From assembly GCA_022316685.1 (NCBI GenBank), contig JAKJHU010000014.1, positions 2,785,001-2,849,000 on the forward strand: DNA of 64,000 bases, read 5' to 3'. Positions within the stretch are counted from its first letter, which is position 1. Each line of letters starts with the position of its first letter. Shown in pieces: positions 22,301-34,500 of this stretch. Both the position numbers and the translations under genes were made by a program. The notes below the pieces were generated by a model that was not told the DNA's origin, did no database searches, and saw only the letters and a list, made by a program, of their open reading frames with translations. This DNA comes from Progne subis subis (lineage: Eukaryota > Chordata > Aves > Passeriformes > Hirundinidae).

Positions 22301-23924
22301 ATAAGTCTGAGAAATTAGAGCATTATTTACTGCCAGGTCCTGGCTTCTCAGGTCAGATTGTCTCAAACAGCTCACAGTGATTTTTCTTCCTCCATTTTTT
22401 TGGTCAATAAGCTCCCAACTCTCCAGCATACAGACACAGGGAGTGTGCCCAGGCTGTGCCTCTGGCACAATTCAGCACACTCAGATTGTGGCAGGCACAG
22501 CCTGGCAGATCATTCTGTTTGAGAGGGGCTTCTGCAATGCTGGAGTTTAAAAAAACCCCAAGCCCACCAAAACTCATCTGCCTCCCATCAGGCTGAAGAG
22601 TCAGGAGTTTACATCCTGCTCCTCCAGGTTCATGATGTTCTTTACACAAAGCCCATCACAAAAGGGAGACAACCAGCCACTTGAAAAAAGGAGGGAGGCC
22701 ATTGTTTTGGGAGAGAATAAGGTAATTCCTCAAGCACCTGACTGAAGAACATAATTTTATTTTATTTTTCTAACATATTTTTAAGTGCTACATTTTAGAA
22801 AACCTGCACTCCTTTCCCCTAAACTGCTCCCTGCACTCCTGAGTAACTTTGGTTTGGGCAGGCAAAACACAGAAGTGATAAACTGAGAAGAACTCCAGGG
22901 TCTGAGCTGCTCCAACTCACTTACCACAGCCAGCCAAGCGCCCTCCCCTTTCAACCACCATTTCCAGTTTGTCACCTTCCAAGTGTGCCTCCTGAGACCA
23001 AGGAGTTCCACAGCCATCACAGCTCTGGGATGCACCAAATAATTCACAAGCTTCCAGCTCCATCCTTGATCCCATAAGATCAGCCACGCTTCCAGCTGGG
23101 CAATGAACATGGGAGTTTTTCACTTGGCCTTTACTTACCCAACATTTCTAAATAAAAAGGCAGCAGCCACCAGATCTTGGTAGTTTCTAAATAGCCCTTT
23201 AAGTTCATGAGGCAAGAGGGAAGCTGCTGTGTTGAACTTCCTTGGAATATACATGGGAATTAAAAAGTTTAAAAAAAATTAAAAATTAAAGGAAGGGGAG
23301 GGAAAGGGACTTTTTTCCTTTTTCTACTGCCAGAATTAAAAACCACACAGATATACAGAAGTTTTGCTCTTTCCCTTTAAATAGAAGATGTATCAGTGCA
23401 TAATTTGCTGATCCCATTTTCAAATCTGTCACTTTCTGGTAATGTCCTCAAATATCCAAAATCTGGAAGGAAAGAAATTACTGGCAGCTTTTATTTCATC
23501 CAGAACTGGTGGCTCAATAAGCACAAGGCAGCTGAATCTCACAGGGGCCACTCATTAATGTGCCAGGGCACTGCACTAACGTGTCCATAAGAGCTCTAAA
23601 TGCAGGGAGCCTTCCCAGCAATTAGACACCTTTACACTCTACAGAATTATTGCACTGGAATTTCTCTCATAATCTTTTAAGATCAAAACCTGATTAAAAT
23701 ACCAACTGTGTTTTTTGGCTCTGTGTGAGGTTTTATGACCAGAGGGAGAATTATTTTCCTGAAGACACTGCAAAAACTGAAATGCCCTTCTCATAACCAG
23801 ACTTTGAATTTGGGTTCTCTTCTGTAGTGGGTAGCTGCCTGAATTTTGCTATTAAAACTTGCAGGCACTAACTGCAGAGAAAATGTAATGACACCTCTCT
23901 GGCTCTCTTGCACTCTGCAAAAAA

Positions 23925-23930
<6 letters not shown>
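19340..23930. other. Intergenic stretch between the two gene 3' ends
   Basis: About 4.6 kb lies between the probable 3' ends of PEX5L and USP13. I found no exon, RNA gene or recognisable transposon in it. The largest open frame (21364-21717, + strand) has no motif and no splice or promoter context. A T-rich run lies at 21340-21352. AATAAA on the - strand near 22757 is an alternative USP13 end. Confidence 0.5.

Positions 23931-23978
<48 letters not shown>
23931..23978 (-). repeat. Long poly(T) on + strand, that is poly(A) of about 49 on - strand
   Basis: An uninterrupted T run of about 48-49 bases lies here. On the - strand it reads as a poly(A) run starting ten bases after an AATAAA. It may be a genomic homopolymer at the USP13 cleavage site or the tail of a retroposed cDNA. 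Confidence 0.8.
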
Positions 23979-23979
<1 letters not shown>

Positions 23980-23989
23980 ACTGCTGCAC

Positions 23990-23995
23990 TTTATT
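23990..23995 (-). terminator. USP13: Candidate USP13 poly(A) signal
   Basis: On the - strand AATAAA lies about 1.48 kb after the USP13 stop codon. The ten bases GTGCAGCAGT and a C follow, and then the A run. The spacing is what a cleavage site needs. AATAAA at 25398-25403, only 69 bases after the stop, is a proximal alternative with weaker downstream context. Confidence 0.4.
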
Positions 23996-24203
23996 TTGAG
24001 GTCTTGGTAATATTGTACAAGGCAACTCCAGCAACAGCCTCTAAGCAGTGTCCAACACTGTGAACCTTTGGGTTTCTTTTTTTTCCCGAAATCATTCAAG
24101 GTTTTGCACTCACCATTGTAATTTTTCTAGAATGAGTGTTTTCAAATATAATTTTAAAACCCACATACGTATTCTCTCCTGTGAAAAACACTTAGGTAAC
24201 ACC

Positions 24204-24204
<1 letters not shown>

Positions 24205-24234
<30 letters not shown>

Positions 24235-24240
24235 AAAAAG
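24205..24240 (+). repeat. A-rich homopolymer tract
   Basis: Two A runs of about 18 bases are separated by a single G. The tract lies 226 bases from the long T run at 23931, in inverted orientation to it. Confidence 0.85.
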
Positions 24241-25471
24241 ACAGAAAGGCCAGCCCCTGCCTACCCACCCCATCATCCCTGCCAGAGATATCAAACCCCT
24301 CTCAGAAGGTGTCTGTTGAAGAGATCAGATTATTGATGCATTTGGAAGTTTAAAGAAAGCAAAAATATCAATTCAACAGCATTTTTTGTTGTTTCTTGTT
24401 CTCCTTTGTTTTTGTTGTTTTGGTTTTTTAAAGGAGGGAGAGAGGGGTAAATCCATAAATCAGCAAACTTACTAAGCAATTTCCCCCACTCAGATATGAA
24501 AGTCAGTATCTAAGAAGTTTTTAGCAGAAAGCAGGATTGCACTGCGAGTACTTTGTCAGGGAGTTGATTCCAGATGAGTGGTCTATATACAAATTTCCCT
24601 GACATAAATATAATGGGACATTAAACCCCTCTTTACCTCCTCCATAGGAAAACAAAATTTAAATAACAGCCTTGCCTTTCCTGAGGGTGTGCATTTAATT
24701 TCATAGTCAGAAAGTCTGCTGCTTTTAGCCAACTGTATTCCTGAATCTGTTGGAAGAACTTACAAAATGAACATTCAAGTGAAGATGAAGAAACCTATGT
24801 CTGCAAAAATAAAATTCCTCTTTGGCAAAAAAACGTACAGGGCACTGACAGGAGATTGCTCCTGTCTCCATTAGTCTCTTAGGCTTATGCATGGAAAAAT
24901 CAAATCAAGATACTGTACCACTGGATTCCAACAGATACAACTTCAGCTGACTTTTCTCACTGCACTGAAAATAATCTCTGAAATAAGACATTCTGCTTTG
25001 AAGAACAGCCACAAACCCCCTCCCTTCAAATGATTTCTCTACATGGTCTGGGCTCTGGATGAAAACACAGGCTCTCAGTCACCAAAGACACAAATATTTG
25101 TTTGTGGTCTTCAAAGGATGCACAGACAGGACAGGCAGGAGCTGGGCTGAACTGTTCTTGCTCAACACTGAAGCTTCCATATTCTCCACACACTAGCTGC
25201 AAACTCCACCAGAAATCCACATGGCCTGTCACGTGTATAAATTTAAAACAATGTCCTATACAGCACCTAATAAAAATCTTCCGTCTAACACTTAAGGCGG
25301 CATCAAAGGATTGGTTTTAAATACACTATAAACATCCCATGTTTTCCTTTGCTTTTTGGCAGTCCAAGGGTTAAGGGGTCTTTTGTTGGTTTTAGGTTTT
25401 TATTGTACGCTTTTTTTTGGGCAGGTTAAAAAGGCTTATGGCTTCTTAAGGCCAGGTGATAGATTTGAGGC

Positions 25472-25565
25472 CTAACTTGGTATCCTGTGGTAAAAATAAA
25501 TGTAGCCCAGGTCTTTGGGAGGTCGTTCTGAGGCACAGACTCTAAGGTCGTTGTAGATCACCCAT
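25472..25565 (-). CDS. USP13: USP13 exon 21, C-terminus and stop
   Basis: The last coding exon completes Arg, encodes [20 protein letters not shown] and [10 protein letters not shown], and ends at TAG (25472-25474 on the + strand read as CTA). The YND motif near the third catalytic residue is kept. Confidence 0.96.
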
Positions 25566-28500
25566 CTGAAAGGAAAACAAGATTGATTACATTCCATGAG
25601 TATAAAAATCACCACAGGTTTATCAGGGACTTCTCAGTCCCAAACCTCAAAGAGTTTAAAATCTAAAATTAGGCACTGCAATGAGAACAAAGGATCAGAG
25701 AAATGGCTGAACCAGCTGGAAGAGTCAGGAATTGAAAAGGAGGGATGTGCTGAGGCATGTGTAGTCACAGCTCAGATGAAGGAAAATCAGGGATCCCCAA
25801 TGTCAAATAATGGGAACATATCAAAATCCCAGCCAAGATCAGCACCACAGTACCAGCAACACCAGCGTCAGCCCATGGTTCCACGGGTTCCTATTGAAGG
25901 GCAACAAAAGGAAGTTGGGGAGAGCTCAGATATAAGCCAGATATAGAACCCATGTCCCAAACTGAACAGAGATCTGGAATGGCAAGCACAGGAGAGCCAA
26001 TGGAACATTTCACCACAGACTTCAGTGGGATCAGAACTGACACCACTTCTGTGAAAATTTTCATTTTTTTGGTGGGAAACCTACAGATGGTAACAGCCTA
26101 TGTTACTGCACATCCTGCTCTGTACAGATGCTTCAAATCAAACATTTGCTCATCCCACATGTGTCTCCCAGCTGCACTCACCTTCCTTCCTTTCTGAGGT
26201 GACAAACATAGTGGCCACTCATTGTGGATGTTCCCATGTGGCTGATGAACCCAAACAGCTCATACCCTGTTTCAAGAAATAGAAATGGCACCCTAAGTCT
26301 TTTACTGCTATCATTGCAATATGACTCCAGGGGAAATGTTCTTTCTAACACTGGAGAAGCATCTGAGCACTCCCAACTCAGACACTGCATCCCCAAACTC
26401 AGTTTCTGTTAACACTGATGTTCCCAACTCAGCTAGTGGCTCAGATTCACTGTGAAACATCAAACCAATGCAAATCAAAGAGACCTGTGCACATACAGCA
26501 GGGCTGTGACCACAGCCCCTGCTAGGAAAGAAAACAGCAGATTCATTCCCAGTTCACAGAGAGCACCACAGAAAGTGCCAAACAGGGAGTGCATTCTGCA
26601 GATAAATTAGCTATGTCTATACATGTGATCACAGATCTCCTATAAATCAAAAAAACACAGAAGTTTGTATTTCAGCAGCCCACAGAAGAGAGGACAGAAA
26701 GAAAGCTCTTCCTTTAAAACAAGGACAACTTTTATGCTTAAAGTCTTGGAGAACTCAGCACTGGTTCCTGATCCTGACCCATTCACATCATTTACCTGAA
26801 TTATCACTAAAAGCAAAAGGTTACCTGCTTTCAGGATATTGCATAAGGACATGGTCTGGACTTTGCTGGAGGGGGCTTTTTGGAGCCATTTTACAGAATC
26901 ATGTTAGTTATCAGGATTTCAGGCACTCAGTAAAGGGTCTCAGTCTATAGAGACTAAGTACCACAAAAAATAATTATTCTAAGTGTGGGTTGTTTTTTGT
27001 TTTGTTTTGTTTTTTTAACCTAGCAATAATCAATGTTTCCCATGTCTCCAAAAGACTTAAGGCTGATATTTATAATGTTAATATAACCGTAGCAACCACA
27101 GACACAAAAATCAAATTGTCTGCTAATTTTTTTTCCTAAGATCTTTACATTCAAGATCAGAAGTAGAATTTTAGAATGCACTACAGTTATTAGAACTGGT
27201 CACTAAAGGCCCTTCAAAAAACTTTCTGTGACATCCTTAGCACTGCCACTGAGGTTTTGTACTCCAGTGCTGACACCTCCAGGAGGTTCTTCTCAACTTT
27301 GCCTGCTGTACATTAGCCCCATCTTGTGGTTTATTTAGCAGCAGTATGACAGAGAATCTCAACCAAAAGAAAACAAAACATGCAGGATACCACCTATACC
27401 TGTAGTATTGTGAATAACAAACACAGTTGAAGGGATTATCAAATCCAGCAGACCACAGGAGGACAGAAACTCAGGTGGTCTGTAACAGCAGTTTTGTCTT
27501 TAGGATGCTCAGCCTCTGAAGATTTCAACATTCTAGCTTTGCTTTGTCTTTTTATCTTATAGCAATAGAACAAGAAGTAAACCTAGGCCAGGAGAGATTT
27601 GTGTGCTCTAGTAGCAAGAAACTTTGGGCTTGGGTTATTCAGTGAGTCCAAGGAGAGAGTTTTCTGAGCAGACACAGCCCATAGAACTCCGCAGCCCACA
27701 GAGCAGGATCCAGCCCCAGAAACAAGACTGGAAGTAAATTGTGTGGATCACGCCCAAAAACACCCACAATAACTACTTTCAAAACAGAAAGGAGCTCTAT
27801 GAACGGGTTGGGTGTGATGCAGCAAAATGACAGCCAGGTCTAAGCTGAAGTAGAACTTACTTCCAGGGCCATCTTTGATCCTGGGTCCCTCTGACCCAGT
27901 CTCTGCAAGGATATTGGCATTGGCATGGTTCTCCATATCCATGGTGTCCAAAGCAGGGTCACTTTCTTCCTCAGGGTCAGGGTGGCTGAAGATCCACTCC
28001 AGTGCACGCTCCAAGTTATTGTTCTGTCAGTCAAACAATCAAAAGAGCAGCCTGTAATACCCACTTTAATACTAAGTGTTTATAGCACTTTAAAAATTGT
28101 AAGATACTTCTGCCTGTCTGAAAAATAGCATGCAGCAAGCACTCTGCAAAAGCTTGGCATATGGAAAAGAAATAATCCCACAACTGACCCACTGCCCCAG
28201 GCTCTTATCCTGCAGACACACAGTCTCCAGGCATCCAGGTTATTTTTCAACAAGTAGTAAAAGCATGTGTTTTCCTCACAACCTTTACCATTCCAGTGAA
28301 ACACACAAAGCACCTTCCCCACTCCAGAAGTGTGACATCCCATGCTTTTCCAGGATAGTTCCAGGCTCATCATCCACTAACTGGATTTTGGTACACACTT
28401 CAAAGGCATCTGAACAGCACATGCAGAAAGCACAGAGTGTGAGACAAAACCCCAGTGCCACCAATAAGCCATGAACTCACTGTTGCCTTCAGCGCCTGGA

Positions 28501-31500
28501 TCGCTAGATTCCTTTGGAATCCCATGGAAATGATAATTGCAACTATCTCTTCAGGAGGCTGGTTATCCAGACCTACAGCTCCTAAAGCAGCTGCCCCACT
28601 GGAAGCAACTTCTCCAAACGCAGGTATGACCAATGGCTCAGCAAAGTCTGGAACAAACAAACATTCATCAGTTCCTTCTTTTGCCTCACTTAACTGGAAA
28701 GTCAACAACAAACACAAACAAACAACACAAAGGACCTCAAAAGTAGTCCTGAAATCAATATAAGTTCATTTCACTGGCATCTGAATTCAGACTTAAATGT
28801 GCGGAAAGCCTTAAAAACAACAAAATGAATGTGCACATTACAAAATATCTTGGTGCACGTGCTCATAATGAGCAGGCTGGAATAACTCGGCACATTGCTG
28901 AAGTGAAACAACTGGAGAAAAGCAGCAAAGATTGGTATGGAAGCAATGATGGCATCAGGATATCAGACAACCCAAGTGCATAGACATAAAATGAACTGAT
29001 TCCATATCTGAAAATGTCTGCTAAGCCCAAGTGAAACTCATTCCCCACTTACACAAGCAACACAAAAGCTCATGGTGAAGCGTGAACTCAACCAAATCTG
29101 CGAGTTTCCTGGCAAGGGAGTACTCAGATGTGCTCAGTGCTGAATCATGAGTCCAAACTTTGCAGGGATGAAATACAGGAAGTGGAGAACATCTAGCAGC
29201 CCTGTCCATCACTAGACAGCCCAAGTATGGCATGAATGCTCCAGCCTGAGCTAGAGAAGGCTGATATGGAAGAAAAGCATCCAGACCACAGGATTCTTTG
29301 TACTTACACTTGGTCACAAGTCAGGTTCCCCCTTAGCAGCACGCACCTAGCCAAAGGGTGGAAACAGAGCTGGCCCACACCAGTGGTGAGGACAGGACTT
29401 CTGGTGTAGCTTACTTTGTTGTCTTCTTCTAGGCAGAGGATACCACATAATGGTCAAGATCTGCACATCCCCAAGAGCAGCTTAGGAAAATTCACTCACA
29501 CCTCCAGGTTTCCCAGGTGGGGAAGGGGGGGCTGTTGTTTCTCTGTCACACATCATAAAATTTCTACTGACTGCCAAAATCCGCAACCAGGAGCTGAGTT
29601 TAACTTACACCCTCCAGTCACTGACCTGGCTCTTCCATGTGTGCAATGATCCAGTTGAAAGCAACTTCAGCACCCAGGTTGCCTGTATAGTACACAGCTT
29701 TCCGACATGCTTCCAGAGGAAAGCCCATCTCTGCCAGCTGCATGACTGAAGACTCATCAATATCTAGGGCTACAAGAAAGGACCTTCTAAAGTATAAAAG
29801 TCTAATTTCATCCATTGTATAATATTTCTTTTTGCTAGACACAGTGCCATATATTACAGATATATTGTTTGGATTTGGTTTAGTACTTCAATAAACGCAC
29901 CGCCAAGAAAAAACAGCCTTGCACAAAGCATTACAGAAGTTGTTATGGATTAATGATGATCTTTTGTCCCAGTAGAGACACAGATCCCCACACAGGTCAT
30001 TAAATCTTGATGAATTCCTACAGGACTTTATTTATTTTAAAATTCCTCAGCCCTGGATTTCAAGGGGTGAGGAAGTCAGGTGCTGAGCTCAGCTAGAGAT
30101 GGCAGCCAAAACCAGGCACCTCTCAAAGGCAGGATCTTGCAGGTTGGAGAATGACAGCTGCCAGGTCTGGCAGCCTCTGGATGACAGGGTCAGACAGCTT
30201 CATGTGAGATCAGAGTGCAGAGGGAGCCAGGATCAAGCCGCTGTGAACCCCAGAGCTGCAAGATCCTCCCGAGGAGCAGCAGGCAGAGGAGCAGCAGATA
30301 TTCTGGCTATACTAACCCTCAAAGAGAGTCCTGCACACATGGAAGTAAACACTGAACAAGCACAGAAACCAGCTTTTATTTGAAAGCATGCAGGGCAAGG
30401 CTTCGTGCATCTCTGTGAGGAGAGAGAAGCCATTAGCTGAGCAAAAGCATAATAATTTTTTAAGCAGCAGAAAAATGAGATACGTACACTCCACGAAATT
30501 GTTCGTCATGCGATCTGAAAATTAAGAGTAGGGGAAAAAAAAAAACAGGGAAAAAAGAAAAGGACTTATATGAAGGCTAAGTAGATCCATATGTGTAAAA
30601 CAATTCCATAATTTTAAACTCGTAGAAATATCTGACCTCATGGAGGGCAGTTTCATCCTTACTTCCCTGATGTTTTTGCCATGAATTAGAGCAGGAATAT
30701 TTCTCTAACTCAGTTCAGAGCAGTGTCACTGATACTATACTCCAGTAGGAAATAAAGCTGATGGCTGATCTAAGCAAGAATCTTAAAGTACCATCACCCA
30801 TGCATTTACACTAAAACTAGGTCAGTCACTTCAGCAAGAGGGTAAGAAGGTGCAGGCCTTTGTGAGGAACTTACATAGATAAGGGATGGAATTAAAACCT
30901 TTCGAGGATTGAAGTTGGTCATCTTGCTCTGGACACAATTTCAGGTACTAGCTTTCTTTCACATACATTCACCATGGCATCACGCCACCATTATTATAAA
31001 TATCCAAGCAAATGGGGGCACTCGTGTCATGAGAGCAGTTGCATTACTGGCTTCCTATTAAATACTGAGGCACTCAGACTTCAGTCATCTGGGGGAAATT
31101 GCAATCACCTGGGTCTAAGGTCACACCATAAAAACATGATTTTATTTGCTATAAACCATTTTATTCTCCAGGGAAACCCAGGGAATAAAGAAGGAGAATA
31201 TTTAATATTCTTGCTTCTGAACTTTAGCATAAAAGAAATAGCATTTAAGAAACAAACATAGCATAACATTTTAATCACTCTTCTTTCTTTCTGCTCCACA
31301 AACATTATAGTCAGCTGTTCGCCATCTTCTCTGTGAGACAGAGCTTTATTTAATGGGCTGTGCATCCAGATTGTGCATGCAGGCACAGCTGCTAGGGCCT
31401 AACAATTCTTGTATTTTTAAAATGAACAAAATTTAGAGTCTTCGCCTATGCCTTTAAAGCTGTTCTCCTAAACTGCATTCCTTTGTGTATTAAGTATTGT

Positions 31501-34500
31501 TGTACTGTGCTGGAGCTGAGAAGTGCACAATGACTTTACTCCAAGACACTCATGGACATGCACTGAAGGTTCTCTGGAGAGAGTCAAGGACAGCAACATC
31601 AATTATCAAATCTTCTAGGGAAAGCTGCCCCTATCCATGGCAAGGGGGTTGGAACTAGATGATCTTTAAGGTCCCTTCCAACCCAAATCATTCTGTGATT
31701 CTATAATAAACCCCCAAAACAGAAAAGCTGGAAGAATCAGGGTTGTCCAGCAGGGAGACAAAAAGGCTCTGGGGTGTTGTAACAGTCTTCAATTGCAGAA
31801 GTACAGAGCTGGGATTTTGTACATAGTTCCAAATGGTGAAGATGAAAGAGAATCCCTTTGTGCTAGAAGGAAAGGGGAATACAGGGGAGAATAAGTCAGT
31901 AAATACCTTTTGGGTCATCAGGAATGACAATGGGAGGAGCAATGTCTGGGAGTTCCTCTTCTCCTGGCTGGAGCCCCCTGGCCCGAAGGTGACTGATATC
32001 CAGGAAATCTGGCATGTCTATAGAAACATCTACAAAAGCAGAGAAATGGGCTAAGCCTCTGCTGCCAGCAAAACAACCTTATGGTGCAACCCTTCAGAGA
32101 GGGGACTCTGGTATTCAAGGTATAGGAACAGCCAGGATTCTCCTTCTGAAAAGAGTTCTTCAAGAAATATGGAACACCAAAGCACAATTTAGTTAGCTCA
32201 GATCACGTGAAACCGTGTTTTAACTCCACAGGCCTGATGGATTGGTTAAATTTGTTGTAAAAGACAAGAAGATTCAATTAGAATCTAATTGACTTGAGTC
32301 AGGTCCTCACTACAGTGTGCACATCTTATTAATTATCTGGGATAGAAAGGTAAATAAAACAAGCACATACCAAGCTTTTTGGGTATCCAGTCAAGGCCAA
32401 AGGTGAATTTCTTTATCTGCACCACTAAGTACTCAGGAAAGGAAGCAAAACGGGAAGTCCTGGGAAGGACAAGAAGCACAGTTTATTGAAATCAGACAAC
32501 AGGATCCCCAGCAGCACAGATCTCAGTTCTTCACGCACACTGACAGGAGCTATCTCCGGTTGATAGAGAGGATCCAACCCTACAAGCATTTAAAGTTCAA
32601 GCTGCTCAGCAACCAGACTGCATCACTTCTTAGAGTCTGACCATTGAGAACAATTAACTTCCTGCTCAGTTCATCATTACAGCTCTTGCAAGGCTCTATC
32701 TGCACATCACACTGATGAGCCCCAACACTAATATGAGGCCAGAGCTCACTGTGCATTTGTGTTTCTCTCTGCACCATGTCCAGGTAGCAAGATAAGCACA
32801 GAGCACAGTTTTTAACAGGCAGCCAGACACACACTTACTTAACTCCTGCAGATTTTGCTTGAAGGGCACTGCTCCAGAAATCCTCTACGTTGCTTGGTTC
32901 AGAAAAGGCCTGCAGACAAGCACTGAAGGGGATCTTGGCACGGACCAGCTCTGGCAGAGGTCTCCTTGCAGCTTCTGCTTCTCGCCTCTTCAATTCATAG
33001 GCAATTAATTCGTCTGAGAAATACACACAACGCTAGAAGCTAATGAGTGTTGTCATGATTATGTGTTCCTCATCAGGCTTATTTTTGCAAGTTTCGGAAG
33101 TGCAAAAAGCTACTTAGAAAGAAAAGTTTTACATGCTTTTAGCTAAACATCAAACCTTTTTGTCTGTCAAAAACTGGGGTCAGGAGCTACACTCACAGCC
33201 ACATCTCTAAGGTTTCTCTTCATGGTGAAAACACAGAACTGGAAATACCAGGACACAGGCAATGAAAAATTTGCCATGACAGCCAAAATCCTGTGTGAAC
33301 AGTAACGCCACACACCCACTTTATCAGAGCTCAATCTGAGTTGGAATGTAATTGCTGCCGATCTGTGTCATCTGATTTTTTAGACAGGCCAGGATTACGT
33401 ACGATCTAGAAAAAGTTTTGACACTGGTAAGCTGAGCAGTGCCATATGGTAAATTCACAAACTAATCTGTCTCCTGAGTCATTACCTGGAAATAATATGT
33501 TCTTTTATAAGCAACAGAGTCATCACTGAAACTGATGAACAAAGAATGCAAAGTTCTCCTAAACTTCTTGTCCAGTGCAAGGAGTTGCAGGCTAGGTAAA
33601 AACTAGTTAGAATTCTGTGCCTTGTGGTACTTCATAGGATCTCATCAAACAATCTAAATAGAACCTTCTGGTTTTAAAATATTTTAGATGTTCAGATTAT
33701 GTAGGAAATCAGAGTTCATGTTCCTGTGATGTCCCCTTCACTTCTACCTCAAGCATACGTCTATTATGTTATTCTGCAAGGCTCTTCACCACTGACTGCA
33801 GATGCAACCACAACTTGTCAGTGCCTCCCTCCTGCTCCCAGGTCTTCAAACCTCCTCAGCCATTTTCTCCTTTAAAAACAAGGGTGCTCTTCATAGGCAT
33901 GAGAAAAAACACTCCTGCTTATTAAATCAACATCCAACACTTCACCCTCCTTGCCTCCTCCCCTAATGCCCAGAACACCCAAATTGTGTATTTTAGATTT
34001 ACAGATGACAAAGTACCTTATACCCCTGTTCTCTGTTACCATATCACATCTTATAATCTGCTGCTAAAGAATAGAAAGCAGATTTGGGATTTTGGTTGTT
34101 TTGGGGGTTTTTTTCCCATTTGTTTGTTTGTTTGTTTTTGGTTTTGTTTTTGGTTTTTTTGTTAGTGTGTGTTTTTAAAAGATATTCATTAATATATTCG
34201 GTTCCTTTTTCAGAATGAAAAAGTTTTCACAAACTGTTTCACTGCCCAGGATAAAGCAGATCCAGTGCTGGTGGGGATCTCTGGGCACAGTGAGGCACAC
34301 CCCTGGCTCAGACAGAGCAGTTTGCTCCTTTACCTTTGTTTGTTGCTGCCTCCATGGCCACGGGTAACTGCATGATGTAGTCCACCCTCTCCGTGTAGCG
34401 CACCCTCCGGGACTGGCAGCACTGCGTGCGCTCCTCCACCAGGAACCGGAAAACGTCGCTGGGGTTTTCCGAACCCACAGGGTTCCTCTGGAAGGAGTAT

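Larger units (their letters stand above)
23980..25471 (-). other. USP13: Probable USP13 3' UTR
   Basis: This stretch runs from the TAG to the AATAAA at 23990. It is AT-rich with no coding exon recognised, and it holds an A-rich tract on the + strand at 24205-24240 (a U-rich tract in the USP13 transcript). A 33-codon open frame ends inside the AATAAA, but it resembles nothing I know and is probably chance. Confidence 0.45.

Noticed and set aside
23995..24100. Processed pseudogene ending in AATAAA and poly(A) on - strand
   Set aside because: The 33-codon frame upstream of the tail matches no protein I recognise and is bounded by a stop. A USP13 3' end explains the signal equally well. Left as a finding, not a gene call.
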